Shown here piece by piece: positions 35,515 to 44,244 of a stretch of 64,000 nt of DNA. The DNA comes from Dactylococcopsis salina PCC 8305 (GTDB lineage: Bacteria > Cyanobacteriota > Cyanobacteriia > Cyanobacteriales > Rubidibacteraceae): contig NC_019780.1 in assembly GCF_000317615.1 (NCBI RefSeq), forward strand, positions 2,501,840 through 2,565,839. Reading direction: 5' to 3'. The position numbers and the translations under genes were made by a program. How positions within the stretch are numbered: position 1 is the stretch's first letter; each line of letters starts with the position of its first letter. The notes beneath the pieces are model-generated. The model was not told the origin of the DNA, did no database searches, and was given only the letters and a program-made list of their open reading frames with translations.

Positions 35515-35799
35515 ATGAATGTATTTGGCATTGGTTTACCCGAAATGGGATTGATTTTTGTCATCGCCTTACTTGTGTTCGGACCGAAAAAGTTACCAGA
35601 AATTGGCAGCAGTCTCGGTAAAGCGATTCGTGGCTTTCAAGATGCCTCACGGGAATTTGAAAACGAGTTTAAACGAGAAACCAGTAAAGCTCAAAAAAAT
35701 GACTCCGTGAAAATGAACGCTCAACTCGAACCCAGTTCCTCGGAAACTGAAACCGTATCTCAAGAAGAATCAACGGAACAATCGAAAGTCAACAGTTAA
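35515..35799 (+). CDS. tatA: Sec-independent translocase TatA/TatE-type subunit
   Basis: Forms the pore of the twin-arginine protein export system in plasma and thylakoid membranes. The 94 residues have the short N-terminal helix GLPEMGLIFVIALLVFGPKK, the FGPKKLPEIG hinge and the amphipathic helix SSLGKAIRGFQDASREFENE, then an acidic tail. Strong ribosome-binding site AGGAG before ATG 35515. Confidence 0.96.
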   Translation: MNVFGIGLPEMGLIFVIALLVFGPKKLPEIGSSLGKAIRGFQDASREFENEFKRETSKAQKNDSVKMNAQLEPSSSETETVSQEESTEQSKVNS

Positions 35800-35848
35800 T
35801 CTGACTATATCAGCGATCATTACCAACACCTCATAAAAGGAGAAAAGA

Positions 35849-36448
35849 ATGAATGAGCAAAATCCCTATGAACAATTAGGCGTAACGGAAGACGCATCCT
35901 TTGAAGAGATACAACAAGCCAAAACGCGGCTGACTCAAGAATATCAAGATGATCAACGGCAGAAAGAAGCCGTAGAAGAGGCTTATGATGCTGTAATTAT
36001 GGATCGTTTGCGTCTTCGTCAAGAAGGGAAAATTAAAGTTCCAGAGCGCATTCGTTTTCCTGAAAGAGCGAAACCTGCTAAACCGCAACCCCCGTCATCT
36101 AGTCAGGGAACTTCTCCCGCTTGGCTACAAAGACTGCTTGATACTCCCTCCCGCAATGATTTATTACTTTCCTCTGGTATTTCCATTGTCCTTGTTGCCA
36201 TTACGCTTTCCTCGGTTGACAGTGCTTCCCTGACCTTGGGTTTAGGATTTGCCGCTTGTGCTTATTTATTAAACCGTAAAGAAAAGCGTTTGGGGCGTGC
36301 TTTAATTATTAGTTTACTGAGTTTATTAGTGGGATTTGGCTTAGGAGCAACCCTAGCGCCAGTTGTGGCAGCAGGAATGCCAGAAGAACAGTTTACCAGT
36401 TTAGCGGCGTTATTCTTCTTGTGGTTGGCAAGTAGTTTTTTAAGATAA
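35849..36448 (+). CDS. CPP1-like J-domain membrane protein
   Basis: A 199-residue protein with an N-terminal J-like domain (NPYEQLGVTEDASFEEIQQA, QKEAVEEAYDAVIMDRLRLR) lacking the HPD motif, a proline-rich linker, and four hydrophobic helices. This is the layout of CPP1, a chaperone that stabilises protochlorophyllide oxidoreductase. AGGAGAA precedes ATG 35849. Its place close to the 8-vinyl reductase gene suits a chlorophyll-synthesis role. Confidence 0.85.
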   Translation: MNEQNPYEQLGVTEDASFEEIQQAKTRLTQEYQDDQRQKEAVEEAYDAVIMDRLRLRQEGKIKVPERIRFPERAKPAKPQPPSSSQGTSPAWLQRLLDTPSRNDLLLSSGISIVLVAITLSSVDSASLTLGLGFAACAYLLNRKEKRLGRALIISLLSLLVGFGLGATLAPVVAAGMPEEQFTSLAALFFLWLASSFLR

Positions 36449-36520
36449 CTGATCAAAAAAAATGTGCTTTCCGAATCCTGTTAAAATGCTCACCAGTGGT
36501 TAAAGGAAAATAAAAAAGTA

Positions 36521-37348
36521 ATGACAGAGGAATCAATGATTCCTGTAGTGGTTAATGGTGCTGCAGGAAAAATGGGGCGTGAGGTAATTAAAGCGGTTTC
36601 CCAAGCGGAAGGAATGACCCTTGTCGGAGCAGTGGATCAAAATCCAGCTTACATTGGGGAAGATGTCGGAGAAGTGGTCGGTTGTGGTGCGTTGGAAGTT
36701 CCCCTTCTCAATGATCTACAGGGAACACTGGTGATGGCAACTCAATATCCCACCCAAGGGGTAATGGTTGATTTTACTCACCCTGATAGTGTGTATGAGA
36801 ACACTCGCACCGCGATCGCCTACGGGGTGCGTCCAGTGGTGGGAACAACAGGTTTAACGGATAAACAACTCTCCGATTTAACGGATTTCGCGGAAAAAGC
36901 AACCACAGGGGCGTTAGTTGTTCCTAATTTTTCCATTGGCATTGTTTTATTGCAACAAGCGGCGATACAAGCGTCAAAATACTTTGATCACGTGGAAATT
37001 ATCGAACTCCACCACAATCAAAAAGCAGACGCTCCCAGTGGTACTGCCATTAAAACCGCTCAAATGCTCAGTGGCAATGGGAAAACTTATAATCCAGCGC
37101 AAGTAGAGGAACAGGAGACGTTAACGGGTGCTAGAGGAGCATTGGCAAATGATAACATTAATGTTCATAGTATCCGTTTACCTGGGTTAATCGCTCATCA
37201 GGAAGTGATTTTTGGGGCAAGTGGACAAACTTATACTTTGCGCCATGATACCACCGATCGAGCCGCTTATATGCCTGGGGTAATACTTGCCATCCGTAAA
37301 GTAACAGAATTAAAATCTTTGGTGTATGGTTTAGAAAAGATTTTGTAG
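36521..37348 (+). CDS. dapB: 4-hydroxy-tetrahydrodipicolinate reductase
   Basis: Second enzyme of the lysine/diaminopimelate branch, using NAD(P)H. The 275 residues show the nucleotide motif [32 protein letters not shown], the catalytic [19 protein letters not shown], and the substrate loop [17 protein letters not shown] second in-frame ATG seven codons on is possible. Complete. Confidence 0.97.
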   Translation: MTEESMIPVVVNGAAGKMGREVIKAVSQAEGMTLVGAVDQNPAYIGEDVGEVVGCGALEVPLLNDLQGTLVMATQYPTQGVMVDFTHPDSVYENTRTAIAYGVRPVVGTTGLTDKQLSDLTDFAEKATTGALVVPNFSIGIVLLQQAAIQASKYFDHVEIIELHHNQKADAPSGTAIKTAQMLSGNGKTYNPAQVEEQETLTGARGALANDNINVHSIRLPGLIAHQEVIFGASGQTYTLRHDTTDRAAYMPGVILAIRKVTELKSLVYGLEKIL

Positions 37349-37388
37349 GGATACTTTTCCCAACGAAATTAATAACTGGTTAAATGTT

Positions 37389-37481
37389 ATATCAGATTTG
37401 CTCAATCAATGATAATCAAGTAGGTTCGGTGGAGTTGACGAAACCCAGCAGGAATGATGAGCAATTACCTCAATCTGATAT
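37389..37481. repeat. About 93-bp inverted-repeat element
   Basis: Starts ATATCAGATTTGCTCAATCA and ends TTACCTCAATCTGATAT, inverted ends enclosing GTAGGTTCGGTGGAGTTGAC-GAAACCCA, the complement of the TTGGGTTTCG...CCACCCAACCTAC family. It is the most complete example in the window, showing that the family seen at 1326 and 39245 has its own terminal repeats. Confidence 0.6.
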
Positions 37482-37523
37482 TACTCCTATTTTTTAACCT
37501 TATCATCTTGGTAGGAAGAAATT

Positions 37524-38585
37524 ATGACTGTCTCCAACCGTCCCCGAAAAATTGAAAGCAAAGCCAATCGCATGATTGATGATTTGTTTTTGGAAATTGA
37601 CCAAGTTTTAGAACCGAATTATCAATTTCAAACCCTAACTTGGAGAAAACAGGAATACTTTTCTTCTCAAGGAACATATATCGCACAAACGCAAGTGGCG
37701 GCTCATTGGGGAACATCCTCCCCAACCCCCATCAGGGAAGGATTCTCTCATTCCTTATCTCGATCGATGTCTGATTCGATGGTATCCTATCCTGAGAGTA
37801 AGCGAGAGCAATTTGTCCAAAAGACACCAGAAAAAAAAACAGTTCCCCTGTGGTTACGTCACCTTGATAAAATTGTTTTCTTAGGTTCTTGTTCTTTCCT
37901 GGTTTGGAGTTTATTCTTATTAAAAGAAAATAATTTGTCGATCGCAGCTATTAATGAGAATCAGGGAACAGTTAGTTCTCTAGAAACCGATCGAAATCAA
38001 GTTAATTCCAATTCAGAATTTATCCAATATATGGCGAGAGCGTTAGGGGAAATTAAACAGGAAAAAGCGATCGCAAAACCAGAGAAAAAACCTGATCCCA
38101 TTCAACCGATTCAGCCAAAAACCGAATCAGTTGCGGTTACTTCGGGGACAAAAAAAGTAGAAAAGAGTCAAATTTCTTCCCTCCCAGCGCTTCCTCCTCC
38201 TCCCCCCACTCAACAACCGACACCAACCCCTTCTTCTCCCCCAAAAGAAACCACTCAACAACCGACACCAACCCCTTCTTCTCCCCCAAAAGAAACCACA
38301 CAGGAAACTACACCCAACCCTTCTTCTCCCCCAAAAGAAAGCCAACCCAGCCCTTCCGAGAAACCGCCAGCACTTCCAGAGCATACCTTAATCGGTTTGT
38401 TAGAATTAGGAGAACATTCAGCAGCCTTATTAAAAGTAGAAGGAAGAACACAACGGGTAATGTTAGGGGAAAACATTCCTGGGAGTAACTGGGAGTTGGT
38501 GACAGTGGCGAACCAGCAAGCAATTTTTGCCAACAAGAATCAACAAAAAACGATGTATGTTGGCGGTAAATTATCAGTTCAGTAA
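37524..38585 (+). CDS. Membrane-anchored proline-rich protein with a PilP/GspC-like end
   Basis: A 353-residue protein: cytoplasmic N-terminus with TRMIDDLFLEIDQVLE-type helix, one transmembrane helix (KIVFLGSCSFLVWSLFLL, about 112-130), a proline-rich spacer with a 15-residue unit QQPTPTPSSPPKETT in about three copies (DNA repeat 38211-38345), and a C-terminal beta domain LIGLLELGEHSAALLKVEGR, QRVMLGENIPGSNWELVTVA. That end resembles PilP/GspC-type domains of pilus and secretion machines; inference only. Confidence 0.6.
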   Translation: MTVSNRPRKIESKANRMIDDLFLEIDQVLEPNYQFQTLTWRKQEYFSSQGTYIAQTQVAAHWGTSSPTPIREGFSHSLSRSMSDSMVSYPESKREQFVQKTPEKKTVPLWLRHLDKIVFLGSCSFLVWSLFLLKENNLSIAAINENQGTVSSLETDRNQVNSNSEFIQYMARALGEIKQEKAIAKPEKKPDPIQPIQPKTESVAVTSGTKKVEKSQISSLPALPPPPPTQQPTPTPSSPPKETTQQPTPTPSSPPKETTQETTPNPSSPPKESQPSPSEKPPALPEHTLIGLLELGEHSAALLKVEGRTQRVMLGENIPGSNWELVTVANQQAIFANKNQQKTMYVGGKLSVQ

Positions 38586-38597
38586 GGAGTATAATTC

Positions 38598-39164
38598 GTG
38601 AGTTTATTAGATGATTTAACCCAGTTTTTAGAGACTCGTTTAGATGAATTTTTAAGGAATAATCCCCATTTAGAATTACAGGCCTTAGAAGAACAGTTAA
38701 GAGAGCAAGAAAAAGATACAATTCGCTTGATCTTAGACTTGAAAAAGCAAGAAAAAACTGTAGAGAATGAAATTCTTTCGATCGCGCAAGATATCAAATT
38801 ATGGCATCAAAGAGTCGAAAAAGCTAAAGCCGCGAACCGTCAAGACTTATTAGAAGCCGCCCAAGAAAAAGAAGCCAGTTTACTCCGTTTAGGGAATCAA
38901 AAATGGGGCAAAATGAAGGGCATAAAAGAGCAAATTCGTCAAGGAGAAGAATTAGTAGAAAAAGTAAGACAACGGCAAAAAGAGGTGAAAGCAAAAGCCC
39001 AACAAGTGAAGTCAAAGCAAGGAGTTAAGTCGGATTATAATTCGACTTGGAATCCTGAAACAGTTTATGGGTCTAAGGTTAATTCCGCTTATGATGAATT
39101 AGAGGAGAAGTTTCGCAACTGGGAAGTGGAACAAGAATTAAATGCAATGAAGCAGAGAAAATAA
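38598..39164 (+). CDS. Coiled-coil protein, TIGR04376-like
   Basis: A 188-residue, almost wholly alpha-helical charged protein. The N-terminus MSLLDDLTQFLETRLDEFLR and the following NPHLELQALEEQLREQEKD are conserved in a cyanobacterial family (TIGR04376 as I recall it), and residues 35-135 form a long coiled coil resembling phage-shock-type proteins. Starts 12 bp after the proline-rich protein gene, so co-transcribed. Function unknown. Confidence 0.7.
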   Translation: MSLLDDLTQFLETRLDEFLRNNPHLELQALEEQLREQEKDTIRLILDLKKQEKTVENEILSIAQDIKLWHQRVEKAKAANRQDLLEAAQEKEASLLRLGNQKWGKMKGIKEQIRQGEELVEKVRQRQKEVKAKAQQVKSKQGVKSDYNSTWNPETVYGSKVNSAYDELEEKFRNWEVEQELNAMKQRK

Positions 39165-39171
39165 AGATGAA

Positions 39172-39362
39172 AGTCCCCCAGAATTGGGGGATTTAGGGGG
39201 CAAGTTCAAAGAAGTCCCCCAGAATTGGGGGATTTAGGGGGCAAGTTCGGGTAATTGTTTATGATTGGTGTTGGGTTTCGCTTCGCTTCACCCAACCTAC
39301 TTTTGATCATCTTCTGAAAACAGATGGAAGTCCCCCAGAATTGGGGGATTTAGGGGGCAAAA
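39172..39362. repeat. Cluster of three AGTCCCCCAGAATTGGGGGA repeats and one TTGGGTTTCGCT repeat
   Basis: AAGTCCCCCAGAATTGGGGG-ATTTAGGGGGCAA occurs at about 39172, 39208 and 39330; between the second and third lies AATTGTTTATGATTGGTGTT-GGGTTTCGCTTCGCTTCACC. Nothing else is visible in the gap 39165-39473 except the nblS leader at its end. Confidence 0.8.
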
Positions 39363-39473
39363 TAGTTCACCCCTACTTATGAAAAATAATTAAGCAAAAA
39401 TGCAGTGATCAGGAACTATGCGACAATAGAGACGGCAGTTTAGTTGCGATCGCAGGCGTAAGGTGTTAGCAAA

Positions 39474-41474
39474 TTGAATACACTCCGTGAAATTTTCGCC
39501 CGTTGGTGGTCAGAATTTACTCTCCAAACTCGCTTAATGGCAGTGGGAACATTGGTTGTCTCACTGGTAATGAGTGGTTTGACCTTTTGGGCGGTTAACA
39601 CCATCCAACAAGATGCGCGTATGAACGACACCCGTTTCGGACGAGACTTAGGACTGCTTTTAGCCGCGAATATTGCCCCTCTCGTTGCCGAAGATGACCT
39701 CACGGAAGTTGCCCTCTTTTCAGGACGCTTTTATAGTAGCACTTCCAGTGTCCGTTACATTCTCTACGCCGAACCTGATGGGAAAATCCGTTTTGGGATT
39801 CCTTTCTCAGAAGCGGAAGGAGATAATACACTCACTATCCAACGACGGATTCAACTTCCTGATAGTTATTCTGAAGACGCAGAACAGCCGTTAGTGCGTC
39901 AACACCTCACTCCCAATGGAGAAGTCACTGATGTTTTTGTTCCCCTCCAATACGACAATCAATATCTGGGTGTTTTAGCGGTTGGCATTAATCCGAATCC
40001 CACTGTGGTTGCTTCCTCGAATTTAACACGAGACGTGACGATCGCGGTTTTTATCTCAATTTGGGCAATGGTGATTTTGGGTGCGGTATTTAATGCTTTA
40101 ACCATCACCAAACCGATTAAAGAATTATTGATGGGCGTGAAAAATATCGCCGCTGGAAACTTTAAACAACGGATTGAACTGCCATTAGGCGGAGAGTTAG
40201 GAGAACTAATCTCCAGTTTTAATTATATGGCGGAACGATTAGCTCGATACGAAGAACAAAATATTGAGGAGTTAACCGCAGAGAAAGCGAAACTGGAAAC
40301 GCTGGTTTCTACCATTGCTGATGGGGCGGTTTTGATTGATACAAATTTACAAGTGATGTTGGTTAACCCTACCGCGCAACGAATTTTTGGTTGGGAAGGA
40401 AAAGCAGTGATTGGGGAAAATGTTCTACATCATCTCCCCCATGAAGTGAAAATGGAAATCAGCGAACCGCTACAAGAAGTGATTGCCAAAGCCAATTCGG
40501 AAACAGAAGACAGTGAAACGGATGAGTCGAATCGCTATGGCGCTGAGTTTCGGATTACTTTAGGAACGCCCCATGAACGCACGGTTCGCATCCTTCTGAC
40601 TCGTGTTTTAGACCAATATCGAGAAAGTATCAAAGGACTGGCGATTACGGTTCAGGATATCACGCGAGAAGTGGAACTCAATAAGGCGAAAAGTCAGTTT
40701 ATTAGTAATGTCTCTCACGAGTTGAGAACGCCACTGTTTAATATTAAATCGTTTATTGAAACCCTTTCCGAATATGGGGAAGAGTTATCCCAAGAAGAAC
40801 GAAAAGAGTTTCTACACACCACAAACAGCGAAACCGATCGATTAACTCGTTTGGTGAACGATGTTCTCGATTTATCCCGTCTCGAATCTTCTAAAGTGTA
40901 TCAGATGACGGCGGTTGATTTAAGTCACCCGATCGAGCAGACGCTTCGTAGCTATCATTTGAATGCGAAAGATAAAGAAATTGAATTGTTGCAAGAGGTA
41001 GAAGCAGATTTACCGCCAGTAATGGGAAATTATGACCTCTTACTGCAAGTTTTAGCGAATTTAGTCGGAAATGCCCTCAAATTTAGCGAAGCTGGGGGGA
41101 AAGTGATGATTCGCGCTTATTTGCTTGATCCTGAAGATCATCCCTACCATCCTAATCCCCAAGTGCGGGTAGAAATTGCAGACACGGGAATTGGCATTGA
41201 TCCTGAAGATCAAGAAGCGATCTTCGATCGATTTTTCCGAGTCGAAAACCAAGTTCATACCTTAGAGGGAACGGGTTTAGGGTTATCGATCGTGCGTAAC
41301 ATTGTGGAAAAACACCATAGCATGGTGCGTCTTGTTAGCGAGTTAGGTGTGGGAACAACGTTTTGGTTTGATTTATTGGTAGATGAATCGGCGTTAGTAA
41401 AAAATGAGGATGGACAAGCCACCCTGAAAGATGAACAATTAGGGCTTGCTGAAAAAGTCCATTGGTTGGTTTAG
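39474..41474 (+). CDS. nblS: Sensor histidine kinase NblS/Hik33 type
   Basis: Membrane sensor controlling phycobilisome degradation and high-light/cold/stress responses through RpaB-type regulators. The 666 residues have a first transmembrane helix (TLVVSLVMSGLTFWAVNTI), a periplasmic sensor part, a second helix near 185-210, a HAMP domain (ITKPIKELLMGVKNIAAGNF), a PAS domain, the H-box FISNVSHELRTPLFNIKSFI and ATP-binding boxes NLVGNALKFSEAGG, ADTGIGIDP, GTGLGLSIV. TTG 39474 is the start used. The last 11 residues (LGLAEKVHWLV) are encoded by a MITE fragment that replaced the original stop. Confidence 0.93.
   Translation: MNTLREIFARWWSEFTLQTRLMAVGTLVVSLVMSGLTFWAVNTIQQDARMNDTRFGRDLGLLLAANIAPLVAEDDLTEVALFSGRFYSSTSSVRYILYAEPDGKIRFGIPFSEAEGDNTLTIQRRIQLPDSYSEDAEQPLVRQHLTPNGEVTDVFVPLQYDNQYLGVLAVGINPNPTVVASSNLTRDVTIAVFISIWAMVILGAVFNALTITKPIKELLMGVKNIAAGNFKQRIELPLGGELGELISSFNYMAERLARYEEQNIEELTAEKAKLETLVSTIADGAVLIDTNLQVMLVNPTAQRIFGWEGKAVIGENVLHHLPHEVKMEISEPLQEVIAKANSETEDSETDESNRYGAEFRITLGTPHERTVRILLTRVLDQYRESIKGLAITVQDITREVELNKAKSQFISNVSHELRTPLFNIKSFIETLSEYGEELSQEERKEFLHTTNSETDRLTRLVNDVLDLSRLESSKVYQMTAVDLSHPIEQTLRSYHLNAKDKEIELLQEVEADLPPVMGNYDLLLQVLANLVGNALKFSEAGGKVMIRAYLLDPEDHPYHPNPQVRVEIADTGIGIDPEDQEAIFDRFFRVENQVHTLEGTGLGLSIVRNIVEKHHSMVRLVSELGVGTTFWFDLLVDESALVKNEDGQATLKDEQLGLAEKVHWLV
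41442..41472. mobile_element. MITE end fragment forming the nblS 3' end
   Basis: GGGCTTGCTGAAAAAGTCCA-TTGGTTGGTT is the same sequence as one end of the MITEs at 7944-8163 and 63673-63879. Only the first 31 bp are present. It follows GAACAATTA, where a decayed copy of the gene (42308-42446) has GAACAATGA. Confidence 0.8.
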
Positions 41475-41483
41475 CATTAGTAG

Positions 41484-41550
41484 GTGTTACATCTTGTAGG
41501 GTTTGCCCTGCCCACCCTACTGCTTGTAGGCTTTGCCCACCCTACTGTAA
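41484..41550. repeat. Tandem TTGTAGGGTTTGCCCTGCCC-type repeats
   Basis: CTTGTAGGGTTTGCCCTGCC-CACCCTAC and then CTTGTAGGCTTTGCCCACCC-TAC, two members of the family seen at 1237, 10743 and 58003. Confidence 0.65.
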
Positions 41551-41568
41551 GAAAGATATGACAGTTTT

Positions 41569-42213
41569 CTAATCCCTTGTCACTTCTTCCCCGAACTTTT
41601 TCAGAATTGCTAAGACTTCATATAATTGATTGCGACGGGGTAAAAGAGAAAAGATATCCGATAACTCATAGTGCCTTTTTGATTCTTCTGAAGATTGAAG
41701 TTTGAGGAAAATAAAATTTCCACCATTAGTTACCATCCCATAAACAGGCTTTTTCAACTTAGGAGAAGCTAACATATAAGCTAAGGCTTGAGGAAGGGCT
41801 AATTCTAAAGAAAAACTGGTTTCTTTTGATTCAATAACCACCACCCAAAATTGTTCCTGTAACACCAGTGCATCGACTCGTCCTCTATAGGTTTTGTCTT
41901 CCCCAACTACTGAAAATTCTACCGTTGCTTCGGCTTTAAATTGAAAGGGAGGATCGTAAAAACCAGCGGCTTTTAATAAGGGAGATAAAACAATCAGTTT
42001 AATGGTTTCTTCTCCGAGTTGACCTTGACTAAGTTGGTAAAAATATTGCTGTTTAATTTCATCTAATAAGGATTGGTCGATCGCCGAATTTTCAGGTAAT
42101 TCTGTTTGCCATTCTTGAAAGAAATCTTCAGTTTCAGCACGTTTTAAACCAAACTCAGTTTGCAATTGTCCAAGGGTTTTCAGATTACGTTCGATCGCGA
42201 TCGTTTGTGCCAT
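41569..42213 (-). CDS. Type I restriction R-subunit N-terminal-like (PD-(D/E)XK) protein
   Basis: A 214-residue protein whose middle looks like the HSDR_N nuclease domain: TIKLIVLSPLLKAAGFYDPP, FSVVGEDKTYRGRVDALVLQ, VVVIESKETSFSLELALPQA (Asp in RVDALV and E-x-K in ESKE as the PD-(D/E)XK triad) and ALAYMLAS. No helicase part and no methylase or specificity genes nearby; such solitary forms are common in cyanobacteria. It lies between the altered nblS end and the decayed copy of that end. Confidence 0.75.
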   Translation of the reverse strand: MAQTIAIERNLKTLGQLQTEFGLKRAETEDFFQEWQTELPENSAIDQSLLDEIKQQYFYQLSQGQLGEETIKLIVLSPLLKAAGFYDPPFQFKAEATVEFSVVGEDKTYRGRVDALVLQEQFWVVVIESKETSFSLELALPQALAYMLASPKLKKPVYGMVTNGGNFIFLKLQSSEESKRHYELSDIFSLLPRRNQLYEVLAILKKFGEEVTRD

Positions 42214-42307
42214 TATAATAGTCTTAGAATTTAAACAAGAGCTATCAACTTTTCGGTCTCAATTATAAACTCTAGAAAACTTTGTTTGTTGCCGCGATCG
42301 CGCCTCA

Positions 42308-42446
42308 GTGCGTAATCATGTGTAAAAACACTATAATATAGTGCGTTTGGTCAGCGAGTTAGGCGTGGGAAAGTAGATGAATCCGCAAAGCCTAAAAAAT
42401 GAGGATGGAGAATGCTAGACAAGCAACCCTGAAAGATGAACAATGA
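42308..42446 (+). pseudogene. Decayed copy of the nblS 3' end
   Basis: Aligns by eye to 41292-41440 of nblS: GTGCGTAATCATGTG, GTGCGTTTGGTCAGCGAGTT, AGGCGTGGGAA, then a gap of about 25 bp, TAGATGAATCCGCAAAGCCT, AAAAATGAGGATGG, a short insertion, then CAAGCAACCCTGAAAGATGA-ACAATGA. The final codons read ATLKDEQ followed by TGA, which shows where nblS used to end. Not translatable because of the indels. Confidence 0.8.
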
Positions 42447-42472
42447 ATAATGAATTCTGAATCCAATTGATA

Positions 42473-42976
42473 ATGATGAAAAAATTTACTCAGGTTTTAA
42501 GTGGGTTACTGGTTTGCTTAGTGCTATTTCTCCCCTTGAATGCGGAAGCACAAACTTCAACTCGGTTTCAACGTCAATCCTTAATTAGTGCTGATTTATC
42601 CGAAGAAGATTTATCGGGGGAAACCCTACAACTGCGAGAAATCTCCGACGCAAATTTAACTGGCGCTGATTTAAGTAATGCTGACTTGCGTGGATCAATT
42701 TTTACAGCATCAGTAATGAAAAATGCGAATTTACACGGGGCAAATTTTACGTTTACTGTACTCAATGGGGTGGATTTTACCAATGCTGATCTCTCCCAAG
42801 CGATCTTAGAAGATGCGATTCTCAGTCGGGCGATCCTTAAAGATGTTGATATTACTGGGGCTGATTTTACTAACGCAGTTTTAGATAATCAACAGTATAA
42901 TCAACTTTGTGAAATGGCAACTGGTGTCAATGAGGAAACTGGGGTCGCAACTCGTGAGTCTTTGGGGTGTTTCTAA
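42473..42976 (+). CDS. Secreted pentapeptide-repeat protein
   Basis: A 167-residue protein from ATG 42473 (ATG 42476 is equally possible), with a signal peptide (KFTQVLSGLLVCLVLFLPLN then AEAQ). The mature part is built of A(D/N)Lxx units, for example DANLTGADLSNADLRGSIF, NANLHGANFTFTVLNGVDFT and NADLSQAILEDAIL, giving a right-handed beta helix. The C-terminus has two Cys (NQLCEMATG, SLGCF). Probably periplasmic or lumenal; function unknown. Its TAA overlaps the ATG of purK. Confidence 0.88.
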   Translation: MMKKFTQVLSGLLVCLVLFLPLNAEAQTSTRFQRQSLISADLSEEDLSGETLQLREISDANLTGADLSNADLRGSIFTASVMKNANLHGANFTFTVLNGVDFTNADLSQAILEDAILSRAILKDVDITGADFTNAVLDNQQYNQLCEMATGVNEETGVATRESLGCF

Positions 42977-44091
42977 TGCAACGAGTGGGTGTGATTGGCG
43001 GCGGACAACTCGCCTGGATGATGGGAATAGAAGCGCAAAAGTTGGGGGTGTCTCTATGGGTACAAACCCCTAACAACAGTGATCCAGCAGTAGCGGTGGC
43101 GGAAGAAAGTGTGATTGCGTCTCTGTCGGATTTGGGCGCGACGGAGAGGTTAGCGGCGGCTTGTGAGGTGTTGACTTTTGAGAATGAGTTTATTGATCAG
43201 TTGGGGTTGAGTCGATTTCAAGATCAGACAGTTTTTTATCCCAGTTTAGCCTCGATCGCGCCGTTGTTGGATAAGTTTGAACAGCGTTGTTTTTTGCAAG
43301 CGTTAGGGATACCGATTCCCGCTTTTAAAAGTGTGATCGCAGGGAAAAATCACTTTCAAGGGGATGAGTTTCCGTTGGTGGTGAAGGTGAGACGACATGG
43401 TTACGACGGACAGGGAACGTTTATTGTTAAAAATGAATCCTCCCTAGAGGCGGTTTGGGAACAATTACAGGGGATTCCAGTGTTGGTGGAGAACTTTATC
43501 CCATTTGATCGAGAACTGGCGGTGATGGCGGCGCGAGGGGTGAATGGGGAAACGATCGTTTATCCTGTGGTGGAAACCTATCAGCGTGATCAGGTGTGTC
43601 AGCGTGTGATTGCGCCAGCACGGATTACTGAGGAATTAGAAGCCGAAATGGGCGCGATCGCGCAAACTCTTTTAGATGCCCTAAATTGGGTGGGAATCTT
43701 TGGGATTGAATTTTTTCTCACCGAAGATCACCGAGTGTTAGTGAATGAAATCGCGCCACGCACCCATAACTCTGGACATTACACACTTGATGCTTGTGAT
43801 GTGTCTCAGTTTGCCATGCACTTAAAAGCGATTACGGGTGAAACTTTAACCTCTCCCCAAATCAAAGCAAAAGCCGCCGCCATGGTGAATTTATTAGGGT
43901 ATGAATCGGGAACAACATCATATCCTGAGAAACAAAAACAACTCAAATCGATCGCCAACAGTCATCTCTATTGGTATGGAAAAACAGAAGTCCGTCCAGG
44001 ACGGAAATTAGGTCATGTTACCGTATTAGGAGATAGTATTGCTGAAGCCAGCGCGATCGCGGATCAAGTGTCTGAGATTTGGTACAGTTAG
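42976..44091 (+). CDS. purK: N5-carboxyaminoimidazole ribonucleotide synthase
   Basis: ATP-dependent carboxylation of AIR in purine synthesis. ATG 42976 overlaps the preceding stop (TAATG). The 371 residues have the N-terminal RVGVIGGGQLAWMMGIEAQK, the ATP-grasp core VVKVRRHGYDGQGTFIVKNE, LVENFIPFDRELAVMAARG, and FGIEFFLTEDHRVLVNEIAP with RTHNSGHYT. Complete. Confidence 0.96.
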   Translation: MQRVGVIGGGQLAWMMGIEAQKLGVSLWVQTPNNSDPAVAVAEESVIASLSDLGATERLAAACEVLTFENEFIDQLGLSRFQDQTVFYPSLASIAPLLDKFEQRCFLQALGIPIPAFKSVIAGKNHFQGDEFPLVVKVRRHGYDGQGTFIVKNESSLEAVWEQLQGIPVLVENFIPFDRELAVMAARGVNGETIVYPVVETYQRDQVCQRVIAPARITEELEAEMGAIAQTLLDALNWVGIFGIEFFLTEDHRVLVNEIAPRTHNSGHYTLDACDVSQFAMHLKAITGETLTSPQIKAKAAAMVNLLGYESGTTSYPEKQKQLKSIANSHLYWYGKTEVRPGRKLGHVTVLGDSIAEASAIADQVSEIWYS

Positions 44092-44139
44092 CAAGGAAAT
44101 GGACGTGGGGAAGCGATCGCGCCTTGTTTACCATGGGTT

Positions 44140-44235
44140 ATTAATTAGCGCTACATACCACCCCCCTTCTTTTCCCCCCTTTCAAAGGGGGGTTAGGGGG
44201 GAGTGATTGTAACTTGACTGTTCCAAAATGGTATG
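44140..44235. repeat. C/G palindromic repeat with short terminal repeats
   Basis: CATACCACCCCCC at the left and TTCCAAAATGGTATG at the right enclose CCCCCCTTTCAAAGGGGGGT-TAGGGGGG. The CAAAATGGTAT end also occurs near 13920-13930 next to a related palindrome. It lies between the converging purK and cdsA genes and may act as a terminator-like hairpin. Confidence 0.6.
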
Positions 44236-44244
44236 ACCCCGCCC

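Noticed and set aside
41569..42213. Remnant of a complete type I restriction system
   Set aside because: No methylase, specificity or helicase sequence is nearby; solitary HSDR_N-like proteins are common in cyanobacteria, so I call it on its own.
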